DNA of 64,000 nt from Salvia splendens. Taxonomy: Eukaryota > Streptophyta > Magnoliopsida > Lamiales > Lamiaceae. Positions 10,479 through 21,544 of the stretch are shown here, piece by piece. Position 1 is the stretch's first letter. The number at the start of each line of letters is the position of its first letter. Below the pieces are notes generated by a model that was given only the letters and a program-made list of their open reading frames with translations, made no database searches and had not been told where the DNA came from. The DNA is taken from NCBI RefSeq assembly GCF_004379255.2, contig NC_056049.1, forward strand, positions 7,006,001 to 7,070,000. The letters are read 5' to 3'. Both the position numbers and the translations under genes were made by a program.

Positions 10479-13400
10479 TTACAATGTTGTGTTGGAAATT
10501 AGTTTGACCTCGTATGAATTGTTCCCACTTTCAACTGCATTTAGAAACGAGTGGTTATTAGCCTTTTGTCCATTTTCTTAGTGTTAAAATTTAGACAATG
10601 TGAAGCAAATAATGTACAGAACTTACTTATTTCAGCAGTGATCCCTGGCCCAAAGAAGGAAGCAAATTTTGCCTAGATTTTTTGTTTTTAAAAGTCAACA
10701 GGGAGGAGTTAGCCTTGGATCTAATATGACTTGATTAGATGGAAGAAAATAAGATATCACCTTTCTTTTTTCAAAGTCGGACAACTCCAGTGCTTTGGCC
10801 TCAAATACTAACACCAATGAATATTTGCCATCTTCAGTAACCTAAACATGATAATAATTCATAAAACCACCAGAGCATCTGAGGAAACTCATCACATTGG
10901 TACATCAATAGAATAGATGTCCTTCCATATTGACGTTATAGAGCAATTATAAGGGGAATATCAAACAACCAAGTTTGAGGACCATACTTCTTCCCGGATA
11001 CTTTGTAAAATTGGAGCACTCCTCCGAGGAATACCTCCACCCTGCAACAATAGCAGAACAGTAACCGTATTTAGGTTAAGCAAAGCTAGTCATTGTACAC
11101 AGCAACTTTCATATTTGAATGCTAAACTCCACTACGAACTGCAAGATTTTTGTATGATTTCATCAAAGGAAAAACCAAAAGGGTTATAATGCAATTTCTG
11201 AATTAAATAATCAGTTTTTGAGCCTCAGTCCTAAATCAAGTAGCAAGTTTATAATGGCAGTTCGAGATACAATAACTAATCCAACTTCTGCAGCAATAAA
11301 ATTGTTCATGCATCCAATGTGCTTTGGTCTACTCCAAGTTAAAAAGTCACAATCATGATCTACCTTTATATACAAATTGTTTTGTTGAAAACATTTAATC
11401 TTCAATCCTTGTAGTCCTAAACCCATTCGAATCATTTTCTTATAAAACACAATATTTCATTAGAAAATGACAACTGTAAAGTTATTTGTCTCCAGTGACA
11501 TAGGAAGATTGACATGAAGAAAGCAAGGAATATGTGTTGGCTACCTGGCCGTATTGGAAAATTCGCTTTAATGCTTCATCCAGATGCTGCTCATCCCCAT
11601 AACGGTATCTTGTAACATCGTTTCTGACCTAACATATAAAATGAGATGTAATTTCTAGTCAGTGGAAACTTGAGGCTTATGCATCTGAGCATCTCTAACA
11701 ATGACAAAGTTATGGGAGGCTAATGTGCAAAACATGAGTTTGAATACAAGAATCCATCAAGAAGGAATATAATTATCATAACACAAGCACAAAGCTCATC
11801 CTAATGATTCCAATTTTCAAGTCATCACCAGTTAGGGTTAGGTGAATCTTTACAAGAGCATCAATAATGGTTCCACATTTACCCCATAACTGTGGAGACT
11901 CGAACCCCCGACCTATTGGTTGGAGGAGAAACGTATTGCTGTCCATGACCAAAAGTTTAAACAGAGACTTGAAGCTGTTTTCTTAAACCACCCAAACTTC
12001 CATTTGAAAAAAAAGAACCGCACACATCAATGTCCGTTTTGAGAACTAGCATATAAGGAGGTGATGGGAACATCATAGCACAAATGGCTCCTTGCATACT
12101 CACATCTATGCCCATACATGCAGTAGATTTTATCATATGGAGTATATGATAATTATCTACTTGCATCTACAATTTAATAGATGCTAGGAATAGTGCTCAT
12201 CAGGCATCTTTATGGTAAGTAAGCATTCATAATATTTTTCAATACCTACGAAGACAGTACGAGTCATCATCACTTTAGTGCATCAGTTAAGCAAATAACA
12301 CTTGACATCAATACTACCATCCAGCAAAAGTAAGCAATTTAAAATTAGAAATGTACTCCCTCCGCTCTGAAAAGTATGAACATTTGGTTCAGCATGGGTT
12401 TTAATGTATAATTGGTAAAGTAAGAGAAAGAGATAAATGGTAGTGTAAGTAGGGTAGTGGAGAGTTGGCTCCACGTCATTAGTAGTGTAGTGTAATGGTA
12501 TAAGTTGTAAATAAAATGATGTATAAGGGTAATGTGTTGTTTGACTATTCCAAAAATTGAAAGTTCATACTTTGTAGGATGGACTAATAAGGAAATACTA
12601 GTTCATACTTTTCAGGAAGGAGGGAGTATAACGTATCGCGATACACAAAACAACTAGGCTGTCAGCAGACAACAAGGAAGCACATCAAACTTGATGGAAG
12701 ACAAAGGGCACAGGGTTCCGTTATGAAGGTTATGACATAAGCAAACATATATATAAGAAGAGAAGTTAGCATCATAAATGGACACAATATCATGTACAGA
12801 ACGAGAATTGTATAGATGAAAAAGAAAAAATTATACGTAAAAACTACCTGATTGAGAATCGGAGTTGAACGTTTTTCTCTCATTGCTAGAGCATCTGAAT
12901 AAGTCAAGCAGGGTACAGGCTTAAGTTCTGCATACTAGACACCAATATCAAGATGAAGATATCATAAGTTAAGGGTGGATACATAATAAACGAATAAGTC
13001 CTGCGCACAGACTTAAGTTCTGCATACTAGACAACAATATCAATCGTAAGTTGGGGATGGATACATAAAAAATGATTTATGTACTACTTGCAGTCAGGGA
13101 CGGATCTAGCTACTAGTTAGCATGGGCAAATGCCCCACCTCAAATTTCATCACATATACATAAACTATACATGTAAAATATATTTGTTTTAATTTCTCAG
13201 TAATTGCCCCTCTTAAATCTCTTAAATTTTGTCTATATATGTTTTTGCCCCTCTTCATATAAATTCCTGGATCCGTCCCTGCTTGCAGTCAGCAGGCAAG
13301 CTAAGCTTAGTCTTCTAGCCAATTCCTCATGGAATAATAGCATGCTATGTAAAATTGACAAGATGTATATAGCATGGGTTAAAGCACATAAAATTAGGCA

Positions 13401-14820
13401 GTAAAAGATCAATGTTTGAAGTTGTACGTATAATGTGAATAAAGAAGATAATAAAGAACCTTGAGAGCCATGCCAATGATTGCTAGAGGAAATCCATAGG
13501 TCAGCATCAGCGCCGACCATTCGGACCCTGGGAGGATATTGAAGTAAGCCCCAAAACCATACCTATAGGAAGAGAAGTGAAAAATTGGCGATGCTCAGTT
13601 GAGGTATGAAAGAGGAACAAACTTGAGATCCGCTTTCTCATACTTTAATCATTTGGACAATTTGATGCACATAAAGAAGCATGGAATCCTTGTTCAATAT
13701 TTAGCACCGAGACAGTCACACATATACTTGTTTTGATGACTGCAGTACTTGCCCCAGTCAAATTTCACTCTGGGAAAATGTTGGTAAATCAAAGAAGGTC
13801 TCATCAACATTTGCCGAGTGTCGCGGAATATGCTTTTGCAAGAGGGGGAGCTTCCAAAACATAGGTAAATCATGGTTTCCCTCAAGGTAACCATCATGCG
13901 AGCCTTAAAAGGCTTACTTAGCTCCCAATGTTAGGCCAATAAAAAGTAAAGAACTCCTGATCCAGTCTACATGTTCTTCTTTCTTTTAACGTAATCATGT
14001 AAGCAAGCACAAGAATACTAAGGCCTGGATTGTTTGTACGTAAGATTCATATTCTTTAACCTGACAATGATTCAATATAACATTTTTACAGGATAAAAGA
14101 ACAGAGAATACTCACGAGAGAAGCCCAACGCCAAGTCCTAATCCAACAACACCGAAAGAGACCTGGGCATAATAGTCAAAGTTTTAGTAATTGTGAAGAA
14201 ACATAATCCAACTCCTTTGAATCCCACAAAATGATTAACATTCTTCGCAAAATAACAAGCATCTGGACTTGACAATCGACAAGTCTATCAACAGCGAGTT
14301 AAAACAACAGATACAGAAACGCTATGCTTCTCCAATCGATGCAGGCAGCCAACTACTTAACATAACACGATCACTCACAGTTCAATCACGATATTCTCCA
14401 CCTTATTTGAAAGTAAATAAATTGGAATCGTTTAACATAGGCTTATAGCAATAACAGATTAAAGCAAAATAGAAAACGCACGCTCCAGCTCAGAATTACA
14501 CAACTGTAACAGGGAAGAGAAGAAATTGTTACTTTGGCGAGCGTGAATTCAGAATCGGGGATTACTGTCTTGTCAGTATTAGCAGGGGCAATTGAAGAAG
14601 ACTGTGTTGAATCGGCAGCTCGTGCCAATTTAGGGCTCCGGTACAGTTTGAGGTGTGTTTTGAGTGGAAACTGGGTGTGATAAATCGATAGGTTGGGTCC
14701 GGGAATCCGAGATGAAGCAAAGCAAGGCAGAGAGCGCGAACAGATGCAGCCCGGGCATCGGACAAGTATTCCTCCGCCGCCGCATCCTGCCACCATCCCC
14801 GCCGTGGATGTCAGTGCCAT
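10479..14820 (-). CDS. Plastid-targeted DUF2854 membrane protein, 9 exons
   Basis: Exons read on the minus strand are 14820-14533, 14162-14116, 13562-13460, 12934-12848, 11628-11545, 11041-10988, 10841-10761, 10672-10627 and 10534-10479. Every junction keeps phase and the 846 nt encode 281 residues. The first 95 residues are Ser/Arg-rich and look like a chloroplast transit peptide. Two hydrophobic stretches follow (VSFGVVGLGLGVGLLS; LTYGFPLAIIGMAL), then the conserved AELKPVPC, REKRSTPILNQVRNDVTRYR, DEQHLDEALKRIF and GPGITAEI blocks of the DUF2854 family, shared by cyanobacteria and plastids; the protein ends YEVKLISNTTL. A thylakoid or envelope location is likely. Function is not settled for the family; I recall an Arabidopsis member linked to a virescent leaf phenotype but am not certain of that. 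Introns hold a hAT MITE and a Stowaway element. A Harbinger element lies 172 bp upstream of the start codon. Confidence 0.92.
12354..12628. mobile_element. Stowaway MITE in an intron of the DUF2854 gene
   Basis: TACTCCCTCCGCTCTGAAAA at the left matches the inverted right end (ending AAGGAGGGAGTA) over about 28 bp, with TA borders. It is 275 bp and lies in the intron between exons at 12848 and 11628, well away from splice sites. Confidence 0.9.
12911..13075. repeat. Local duplication overlapping an exon edge
   Basis: About 65 bp covering the exon 4 acceptor region (CTTAAGTTCTGCATACTAGAC, ATATCAA, GTTRRGGRTGGATACATAA) recur at about 13012-13075. The distal copy duplicates the acceptor AG and the first 15 bases or so of the exon, but cannot replace it because the rest of the exon is absent. 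Confidence 0.65.
13095..13281. mobile_element. hAT-type MITE in an intron of the DUF2854 gene
   Basis: Terminal inverted repeats CAGGGACGGATC and GGATCCGTCCCTG flank a 187-bp non-coding body. The insertion is bordered by the perfect 8-bp duplication CTTGCAGT (13087-13094 and 13282-13289), the size made by hAT transposases. Confidence 0.92.
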
Positions 14821-14992
14821 CCTCTATCAGAAGTGTGTGTGTGTAGAGAGAGAGAGAGCAGTTGGGAGATTGGAGGGAAGGATGAAATAAGTATGGCCAC
14901 TCAACTGCCAAAATTTTGGATGATGACGTGGAACTCTGCTATCTTCTGAAATTTATAAAGAAAAGAGTGTAAATCCAAATTATACGTATTTA
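14821..14992 (-). promoter_or_regulatory. Remaining proximal promoter/5' leader of the DUF2854 gene
   Basis: Only 172 bp separate the start codon from the Harbinger element. The stretch carries a GT/GA dinucleotide tract (14833-14859), common in plant 5' leaders. The transcription start is not visible from sequence alone. Confidence 0.4.
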
Positions 14993-17006
14993 GGCCATCC
15001 ACGGTAGAAATAGCCCAGCAATAGTCCAGCCATAGCCTAGCCACCACATAATCAGCACTAAAAATCCTCCTGCCACATCATAAATAGCCTAGCCATAGCC
15101 TAACCACATCATAAATAGCCCAGCCACATCAATAGCCAAATCACTAATAACAATTATATAAAATGACATAATTAACAATTACACAATATACGGAATTTAA
15201 TTTACGAGACATATACGTGAAACATTAATAATACGATTAAAAATTTTAAAAGTACAATAATTTAAAAATATTACAATAATTAAAAAAAAGTACAATAATA
15301 AAAAAAATACAATAATTCACTCCTCGTCGTCGTCGTCGTCTCCTCCGTCGCTGTCGCCACCATCGCCTCCGCCTCCGTCGCCGTCGCCTCTACTCCCGGC
15401 AGCTTCCCTCCGTGCCGCCTCCAAATCCTCCTGCATGCTCAGGAGCAATGTTTGAAGCAAACTCTTCTCCACGGGGTCCACCGCCGCCCGCCATTCGGCC
15501 ATCGTCTTGACCATCTGAGCGCGCGTTTGTTGACGCGCGAAGAATTTTAGATCCGCTGTGGATTAGCCAAGGGGGGATGCCGACTGGACCTCCTGTGAAC
15601 CCCCGGCGACCCCCATCGCCTCCCGTTGAGCCCGCCTGTGCCCAACCGGGCGAGTACGGCGAGCAAACGAACGAGGGTTCGGGACCTCTTGGGCCGTCTC
15701 AAGGAGGTCGTGGGAACCACCACTACTGCCGCTGAAATCACCGGAATAGTTCAGCCGTTGCTTCTTCGGCCAGCCAGAGTCGACACCTACTCGGAACTTC
15801 TCGGAGTCGTTCAGCACAAGATAGCAGTTCCAGTAGGTAAAGTCCTTGTACACCCCCTTCAGGGGGAAGGCTTTCTCCGCTATCCTCCTGCAGTCGTCCT
15901 CAGTTTGCCCACTGCTCTTCATGCAGAGGGCGTTGGTGTACAAGCCCGAAAATCAGGAGACCGCAACCCTGATTCGGTCCCACGCCTTCCGGCAATCCTC
16001 CCCATTGCGTGGCCTCCCCTCCGGGCAAAACCTCTGGTAGGCTGCTGCTATCTTGCCCCACAAGTTGACGATCCTCTGGTTGTTCGAAACGATAGGATCG
16101 TCGCAAACACTCACCCACGCCTTGGACAGCGCGACGTTCTCCGCGTCCGTCCACCTCCTCCGTACCGCGTTGTCGTCCTCACCCGGCTGCGAGGACTCGT
16201 CGACCCTTTTCCCCTTGCCTTTCTTTTTTGGGGCTCCCCGACTCCGCCCTGCGCCCCCCGTTTGAACGGGAGCATCCGGAATACCGGAAAGATCTATCCC
16301 CAAGTCATCGAAGGAGAAAGTGTCAAACTGGGCCGGAGGCGCAGCCTCCGTTGGCGTCGATGTGTGCGACGAACCAGTCGAAAAATCAACACTGGGGCGA
16401 TAGACGTCCCCCGGTGTCCCCTGTGTCGCCGGTACCCCCCCGGGCATCATCTGCATTCCGGGTGCCCACCCCGGCATCTGGACACTGGGTGCCCACCCCG
16501 ACATCGCCGGAAACGCCCCCGGCGGACTCCCCCCCGCTGGTATCCCGGGCATCATCTGCTGCCACGGGTACATGTTGTAGTATGGGTGCATCTGACTCGG
16601 GTGCATCTGACTCCATCCACCTCCCACGGGGATCAGGGGAGTTTGAGATCCGCTACTCCCTGAAGTAGGCTCGTTGTTGAGATCCATTTACCGTTGTTGA
16701 TCTTGTACAGAAATTTAGATAGAGAGAGTACTCGTTAATACAAGTGGTGCGAATGAAAATGACAGGCAAGTAGCGTATATATAGTGTTTCGGAATAAAAA
16801 AAAAATTAAAAATTCGCGCTAGGCGGTGCGCTAGGCGATCCGGACGCTGCAATAGCGCCTAGCGGATCGCCTAGCGCCGCGGAATCGCCGAGCGCTAGGC
16901 GGTTTTTTTCCGCGAAATCGGCTAGGCGGCTGCAATAGTTCGCCTAGCGCACCGCCTAGCGCCGGCGCTCGGCTAGGCGGTGCGCTAGGCGCTATTGTGG
17001 ATGCTC
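14993..17006 (-). mobile_element. PIF/Harbinger element carrying only ORF1
   Basis: The element begins GGCCATCCACGGTAGAAATA and ends TATTGTGGATGCTC, inverted repeats of the PIF/Harbinger type (GRGCATCCACAATRG). It is flanked by TTA at 14990-14992 and 17007-17009, the target used by this superfamily. It is 2,014 bp long. The right part (16800-17000) is packed with short inverted GCTAGGCG motifs. It encodes the Myb/SANT-like ORF1 but no DDE transposase ORF2, so movement would need a helper in trans. Confidence 0.9.
15317..16687 (-). pseudogene. Harbinger ORF1 (Myb/SANT-like DNA-binding protein) with two in-frame stops
   Basis: A single minus-strand frame of 457 codons runs from the ATG at 16687 to the stop at 15317. 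It is broken by TGA (15953-15955) and TAA (15563-15565), with no frameshift. The N-terminus is Pro/Gly/Met-rich low-complexity sequence with MHP and GWAP repeats. A basic stretch PKKKGKGKR precedes the trihelix/Myb-like domain RRRWTDAENVALSKAWVSV ... LWGKIAAAYQRF ... CRKAWDRIR at about residues 175-245. The C-terminus is a helical EAARREAA segment and an acidic Asp-rich tail. In PIF/Harbinger transposons ORF1 enters the nucleus and helps the transposase bind ends; plant databases often mislabel such proteins as glutathione S-transferase T3-like. A translated product would stop just after the Myb domain. Confidence 0.85.
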
Positions 17007-17131
17007 TTAACACTGGGAAATGAGGCTTATGAGTTAGTAAAAAATGAGGTTTACTAGAAATGGAAAATAACAAAGTGAATAATATTTTATGTACAGATTA
17101 AATTTCGCAATATATGGTGAACGGTTTTTTA

Positions 17132-18712
17132 GAGCATCTGTAACGCCATGGGCTGGGCCGCAAATCGTGAGTCCCGGCCCGTCCCATGCATTACACGGAA
17201 GGGCGGCACGGCTCAGGCCCATCCCGGGGCCGCGTTCCCGGCCTGAGGAGCGTCCTGCGTCCCGGCCCTGGACGGGGTTGCACGGTGACGGGCCCATGTC
17301 CCGCGTCCCGGCCCAGCGTTACACGCTCTTCGGGCCGGGCCGCAAATCCAATTTTTTTTAATTCGATGTCTATAAATACGAGCATGCGTTCCATCCATTT
17401 CAATCCCGCGTTCCATTTCAATACTCTATTATACCCTTTGTTTCGGCGCCAAAGGATTGGTTCAACAGCGATCAACGTGAGATGGAGAAGTTCGTTAACT
17501 CGAACAATTGGTACATACCGTCGTCGCAACCATCACAGACACAGCCTAGTCCGGGAGTCGGTAGCAACGTCGAAATTACATTGCCGGTCAACACCGAAGA
17601 GTTCGAGCTCAGTGAGATGGAGCCCGCTCAAGAGCGGGGAAAGGAGAAGGTCGGGGAGGAGGATGGGCCGAAGAAGTACACTCCGCACGAGACAATGTGG
17701 CTTGCGAGGAACTACATCGACGTCGCCGAGGATCCTATCATCGGCAACCAGCAGACCGACAAGGCTTTTTGGGAGCGGATTGCGCAGAAATATAACGCTG
17801 GCCGTCCGGAAGGGCCGATCGAGCGTAGCTACGTGAAGCTGCGCAAGCATTGGGACCGGGTCCAGGTGGATATGAGCAAGTGGAACGGAAAGTGGGCCAA
17901 CGTAGTCCGTATGTGGCCGAGCGGGCACATCGAGGTGGACCTCGTCGAGAAGGCGAAGGATGCGTTCTTCAATGACAGGAAGAAGACCTTCAAGTACTTC
18001 AAAGTTTGGAAGCTCGTCGAGAAGAGCCCGAAGTACACCAGCGGTGCCGAGCCGGCGGCAACTGGGGCGGCGAAGAGAACCAAAGTTTCCACCTCCGGAA
18101 ACTACTCTTCGAGCAAAGGATGTCCGACGATCGACCTCAACGTGACGGACGACGATGTCTTCTGCTCCTCTCCTAGCATTTAGAGCCGCCCGACAGGAAC
18201 AAAGGCGGCCAAAAAGAAAGCAAAGGGGAAGGCAGCTGCGAGCAACTCTGCTATGGTGCCACCGCCGACCAATCCGTCTCTGGATAAGATGGCCGACACT
18301 TTGTCGGAGATGAATATTGCATGGCGGATGAGCCAGCTGACGGAGTTGACATCGAGGGATACATCGAAGATGTCAGACGAGGAGATCGAGTTGCACCGTG
18401 AGATGATCGCCTACCTTCGCGCCCAAATGAAGAAGTAGTAGTCGTGGCCCGGGTTTCTTGTATTTCAAATTTACTTCGTCTAGTAATGTAATGTTAATTT
18501 CTAATGAACAATGCATTTTCCCGGTTTCAATTGTTCAACGAATTGCGTTTACGAGTTAAATAGGTTGGAGTTGTGAATAGTGTCATTTATTAGTTGCGGC
18601 CCGGGCCGCAACCTGCAGGGTTACAGCAGTTGGGGCCTGGGCCGCAACTGTAGAGGAATGATGACGTGGAGGGGACTTGGGGCCGAAAATGGGGACGGGG
18701 TTAATGATGCCC
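17132..18712 (+). mobile_element. Second PIF/Harbinger element carrying only ORF1
   Basis: The left end GAGCATCTGTAACGCC and right end GGTTAATGATGCCC are imperfect inverted repeats. The element is flanked by TTA at 17129-17131 and 18713-18715. It is 1,581 bp, in the opposite coding orientation to its neighbour and only 125 bp from it. Subterminal GC-rich GGCCCGGGCCGCAA-type repeats occur near both ends (17156-17340 and 18595-18640). No ORF2 transposase is present. Confidence 0.88.
17482..18438 (+). pseudogene. Harbinger ORF1 (Myb/SANT-like protein) with one in-frame TAG
   Basis: One frame of 318 codons starts MEKFVNSNNWYIPSS and ends LHREMIAYLRAQMKK, interrupted only by TAG at 18181-18183. 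Residues about 62-135 form the trihelix/Myb-like domain (KKYTPHETMWLARNYIDVAE, WERIAQKYNAGRP, LRKHWDRVQVDMSKW). After it come a conserved KTFKYFKVWKLVEKSPKY block, the TIDLNV motif and, past the stop, a Lys/Ala-rich linker and a coiled-coil-like C-terminus. The ORF1 family partners a Harbinger DDE transposase. The stop removes only the C-terminal quarter, so a 233-residue protein with an intact DNA-binding domain could still be made. It is a different subfamily from the ORF1 at 15317-16687. Confidence 0.85.
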
Positions 18713-18715
18713 TTA

Positions 18716-19010
18716 GGGATACAGATAAATTATAATATATAGCAAAACCCTAGCAATGTAGCTATAAATTGACACTAAATTTTGTTGATCTTTCACTCAG
18801 GAGGCTAGGTCAATAGCCCATTTACAAATGATTCTCAAACGTCTACTTATACTTAGGGCTAAAACCCCAAGAAAAGTGTGAAAATAAAAGGCCCAATTGG
18901 CCTAAAGTGGGACCCACCTGGCCAGGTGGCTATTACATTATGTTCTCACCCGGTCGGGTACTTTGGTGTTTCTCGAGCCAGCCGTCAGGTGGCTTTGTGC
19001 GGACCAGTGT
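18716..19010. other. Spacer, nothing recognised
   Basis: No reading frame or repeat boundary could be supported here. Confidence 0.4.
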
Positions 19011-19230
19011 GCCCATGGGCAGACCCAAGTATAGTGGGGGAGGGGCTTAAGCCCTCAATATTTTTTTTTAACTTTTTTCTATTAATTATTTTTAAAATTA
19101 ATTCAAATTTAGTGTAAATTATAGTGTAAAAGCCCCTACAAATTATCTATATTACTTAAATATATACTTTAAAACAAAATTTAGAAATTCCAGCCCCTAT
19201 CGATAAATATTTCTGCGCCCGCCACTGAGT
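19010..19230. mobile_element. Probable hAT-type MITE remnant
   Basis: The right end reads, on the minus strand, CAGTGGCGGGCGCAGAAAT, a common plant hAT-like terminus (CAGTGGCGGATCCAGAAAT). The body has complementary AGGGGCTTAAGCCC and AAGCCCCTAC stretches. The left end and target duplication could not be fixed. Confidence 0.4.
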
Positions 19231-20574
19231 GCGCCTCATTGGATCGATCCTTTGTTCCATCCTTGTGTCGACTTTACACTCGTTTTTGTCCTTGTTTCCG
19301 GGCTCCAATTGACCTATGACCCTTGGAGTCAACGTTGCACTCGATGTCGAACAACCAGAATTCACATAATCCAATCTTATCACACAATACTATCATCTAT
19401 GTGCTCCTTATCAACACAAATTCATATGAGGAGTAGCATGTAATAAGTGGATATGTGATCCTTAAGTAGTCTTTTGGGTTTTGGCCCAACCATTTTTCCA
19501 TGAATTGTTTGGGAACATGGGTTCCACACAACAATATGATTTCGAACTTATACATGCAAGACATAATAGATATCATGTGTTGTATTACTGTGATAATTAT
19601 GAATTCATAACTCATTTCAGTAATTGAGATGTCACAAATATAACTTTTTATTACTCTTTTACTGCAAGTGTGTCTATCACGTATATTTATAAATAATACT
19701 TATTTAGTATCACATGCATTATCCTGCAAAAGTAATTGAGATGTCACAATAATCATTTCTTTATCACTCTCTTATTGCAAGTACGTCTATCAAGCATAAA
19801 CACGTCACGTTAGACTTTGTCATAATCTATGATTAATAAGTGTTTTTTTATATTACCGTTTAAAAATGATTTTTTATTGGAAACAAACCTTATGTGTAAC
19901 CTATAAAATGTGCATGCTTACAAATGTTAATATACAACACATTGTATGTTTACTTAATTTACAGTACTCCACTATTGAAGTAGTTTGATTTAGCAAAGCG
20001 ACATTCATTATTTTTAGTGTGATAACATCAAAGATAGATATAGTTTAGTCAAACTAAAAGATATTAAAGCATAGCTGTATTCAATAGAGTTGATCGTACG
20101 CACCTATAAAAGGCTAAAATAGCTTGCCTTGTGGCTTAGCCCTAGTTTTACATTTCAGAAAATGACCTAAGATTCGAAATAACGTACATGAATCTCAACC
20201 ATGGCAGAAAAAAATAAAGTCGTGGTGCAATAAATCGGAGTTTGAGAGGGACTTTGGGAATTGATTGTAGGAAAAATCCGATCTTTAATGTCACAATTTG
20301 ACTAAATTTTTGGTCTGAGAAATTGAGATTGAAGAATCAAAGTGTGTGTACGTGTGTTCAGAGTAGCTTCGTCTCCATATCCACAAACTCACTCACTGTG
20401 TACAAAGAAAAGTTAAATTTAAGTAAGAATCTTTTCTATTTTAGAACATCTCGAGTATAACTAAAGCCAATCTCATTTTTTATTTTTTTTGTAAAATATA
20501 CTCATATTTAAGTTTACAATAAAACAAACTCAAATCATTTTTTCAAAATTAATGAGTAAAAAAATACTCCCTAC
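19231..20574. other. AT-rich intergenic DNA
   Basis: No gene was recognised. Two partial direct repeats occur at 19617-19690 and 19735-19800 (TAATTGAGATGTCACAA ... TCACTCT ... TTGCAAGT ... GTCTATCA). Confidence 0.45.
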
Positions 20575-20817
20575 ATCTACAAAAAATAGTCTGATTTGTA
20601 GATGACACGAGTTTTATTAGTAAAAGTTAGTAAAGTAAGAGAAAATGGAAAAAATAAATAAAGTAAGAAAGAGATAAATTTTTTTTGGATAAAGTATGAA
20701 AGAGAAGAGAAAAAGTAGGTAAAGTTGAAGAGAGAAACTTTCCATTTTTGGAAATGAAACTATTTTTTATGGACATCCCTAAATGATAAAATGAAACTAT
20801 TTTTTATGGACAGAGTA
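20575..20817. mobile_element. Stowaway-type MITE
   Basis: TACTCCCTACATCTACAAAA at the left matches the inverted right end (CTATTTTTTATGGACAGAGTA) imperfectly, with TA borders. The AAACTATTTTTTATGGACA motif occurs twice near the right end, so a small internal duplication exists. Non-coding. Confidence 0.75.
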
Positions 20818-21535
20818 TAATATGGTAAATATTATTTTAATTTTGAGTTTAATGTAAATGGTTGGATGAAAAATCACTATTTGATGTAACATTTATAATA
20901 AAATGAGTTTGAATTTATTCGTAAATGTCGGAGATGTTATCATGTTGATTGCGCAACTCTCAGTTTTCTGCAACACATTTTTAAAAAGGAGGAAACCAAG
21001 TTGCATTGCTGACAATAATAGTGGTCACTTTCACTTCATATATACACCTAGTTAGATAAAGAACAAGATTGACAAGTTTATCTCACAACCAAATGAAATT
21101 CAACAATAGAACAAGATTCCACTAAGTAATTGGCATTTTACCACATCAAAATCAACAACAATTGACAAATGATTTCATGATCTATCAGAGAGTCGAACAA
21201 TGTTACAACAATTATACATATCAACATTGATAAATACATTTCCTTTTGTCCTAGCCGGTTGTACTCAAATTTTGCAGCTCATCATGGATCTTGATTCGAA
21301 AAATACAGGCAAATAACCAAGAACATGTCAAAAATATTTGAAAAAAAACCCTGAAATGTTTAAAATGAAGGATCACACCCACATCTGAAGAAAACCCTGT
21401 CAAGATTTGTGGATGTGTCAAATCCAGAAGTCTTCCCCCTAATCATCCCCTCAGTTCCTGCATACGAACAACCAAAGCATGTGAGACTTACACAGGATGT
21501 GATATGACTTATGAGGTTCAATAATTAGATCAGGG
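20818..21535. other. Spacer before the Pack-MULE
   Basis: AT-rich sequence with no supported gene. The stretch 21240-21460 could be transcribed flank of an unrecognised gene, but no conserved frame is seen. Confidence 0.4.
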
Positions 21536-21544
21536 TAATATAAA

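Noticed and set aside
11880..11950. Possible tRNA-like or SINE sequence on the minus strand (B-box-like GGTTCGAGTCTCC)
   Set aside because: Only the B-box half is convincing; no A box at proper spacing and no tRNA fold could be drawn.
15626..16663. A 345-codon plus-strand frame opposite the Harbinger ORF1
   Set aside because: It is the antisense shadow of a GC-rich low-complexity gene, has Pro/Arg-rich random-looking composition and no domain; the minus frame carries the Myb/SANT motif.
17186..17836. Plus-strand frame of 216 codons in an alternative frame
   Set aside because: Overlaps the Harbinger ORF1 in another frame and is Arg/Ser-rich, as expected of a GC-rich shadow.
18181..18189. Readthrough at the Harbinger ORF1 TAG
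   Set aside because: The following bases AGCCGC do not fit CARYYA or other known leaky contexts, so a nonsense change is the simpler explanation.
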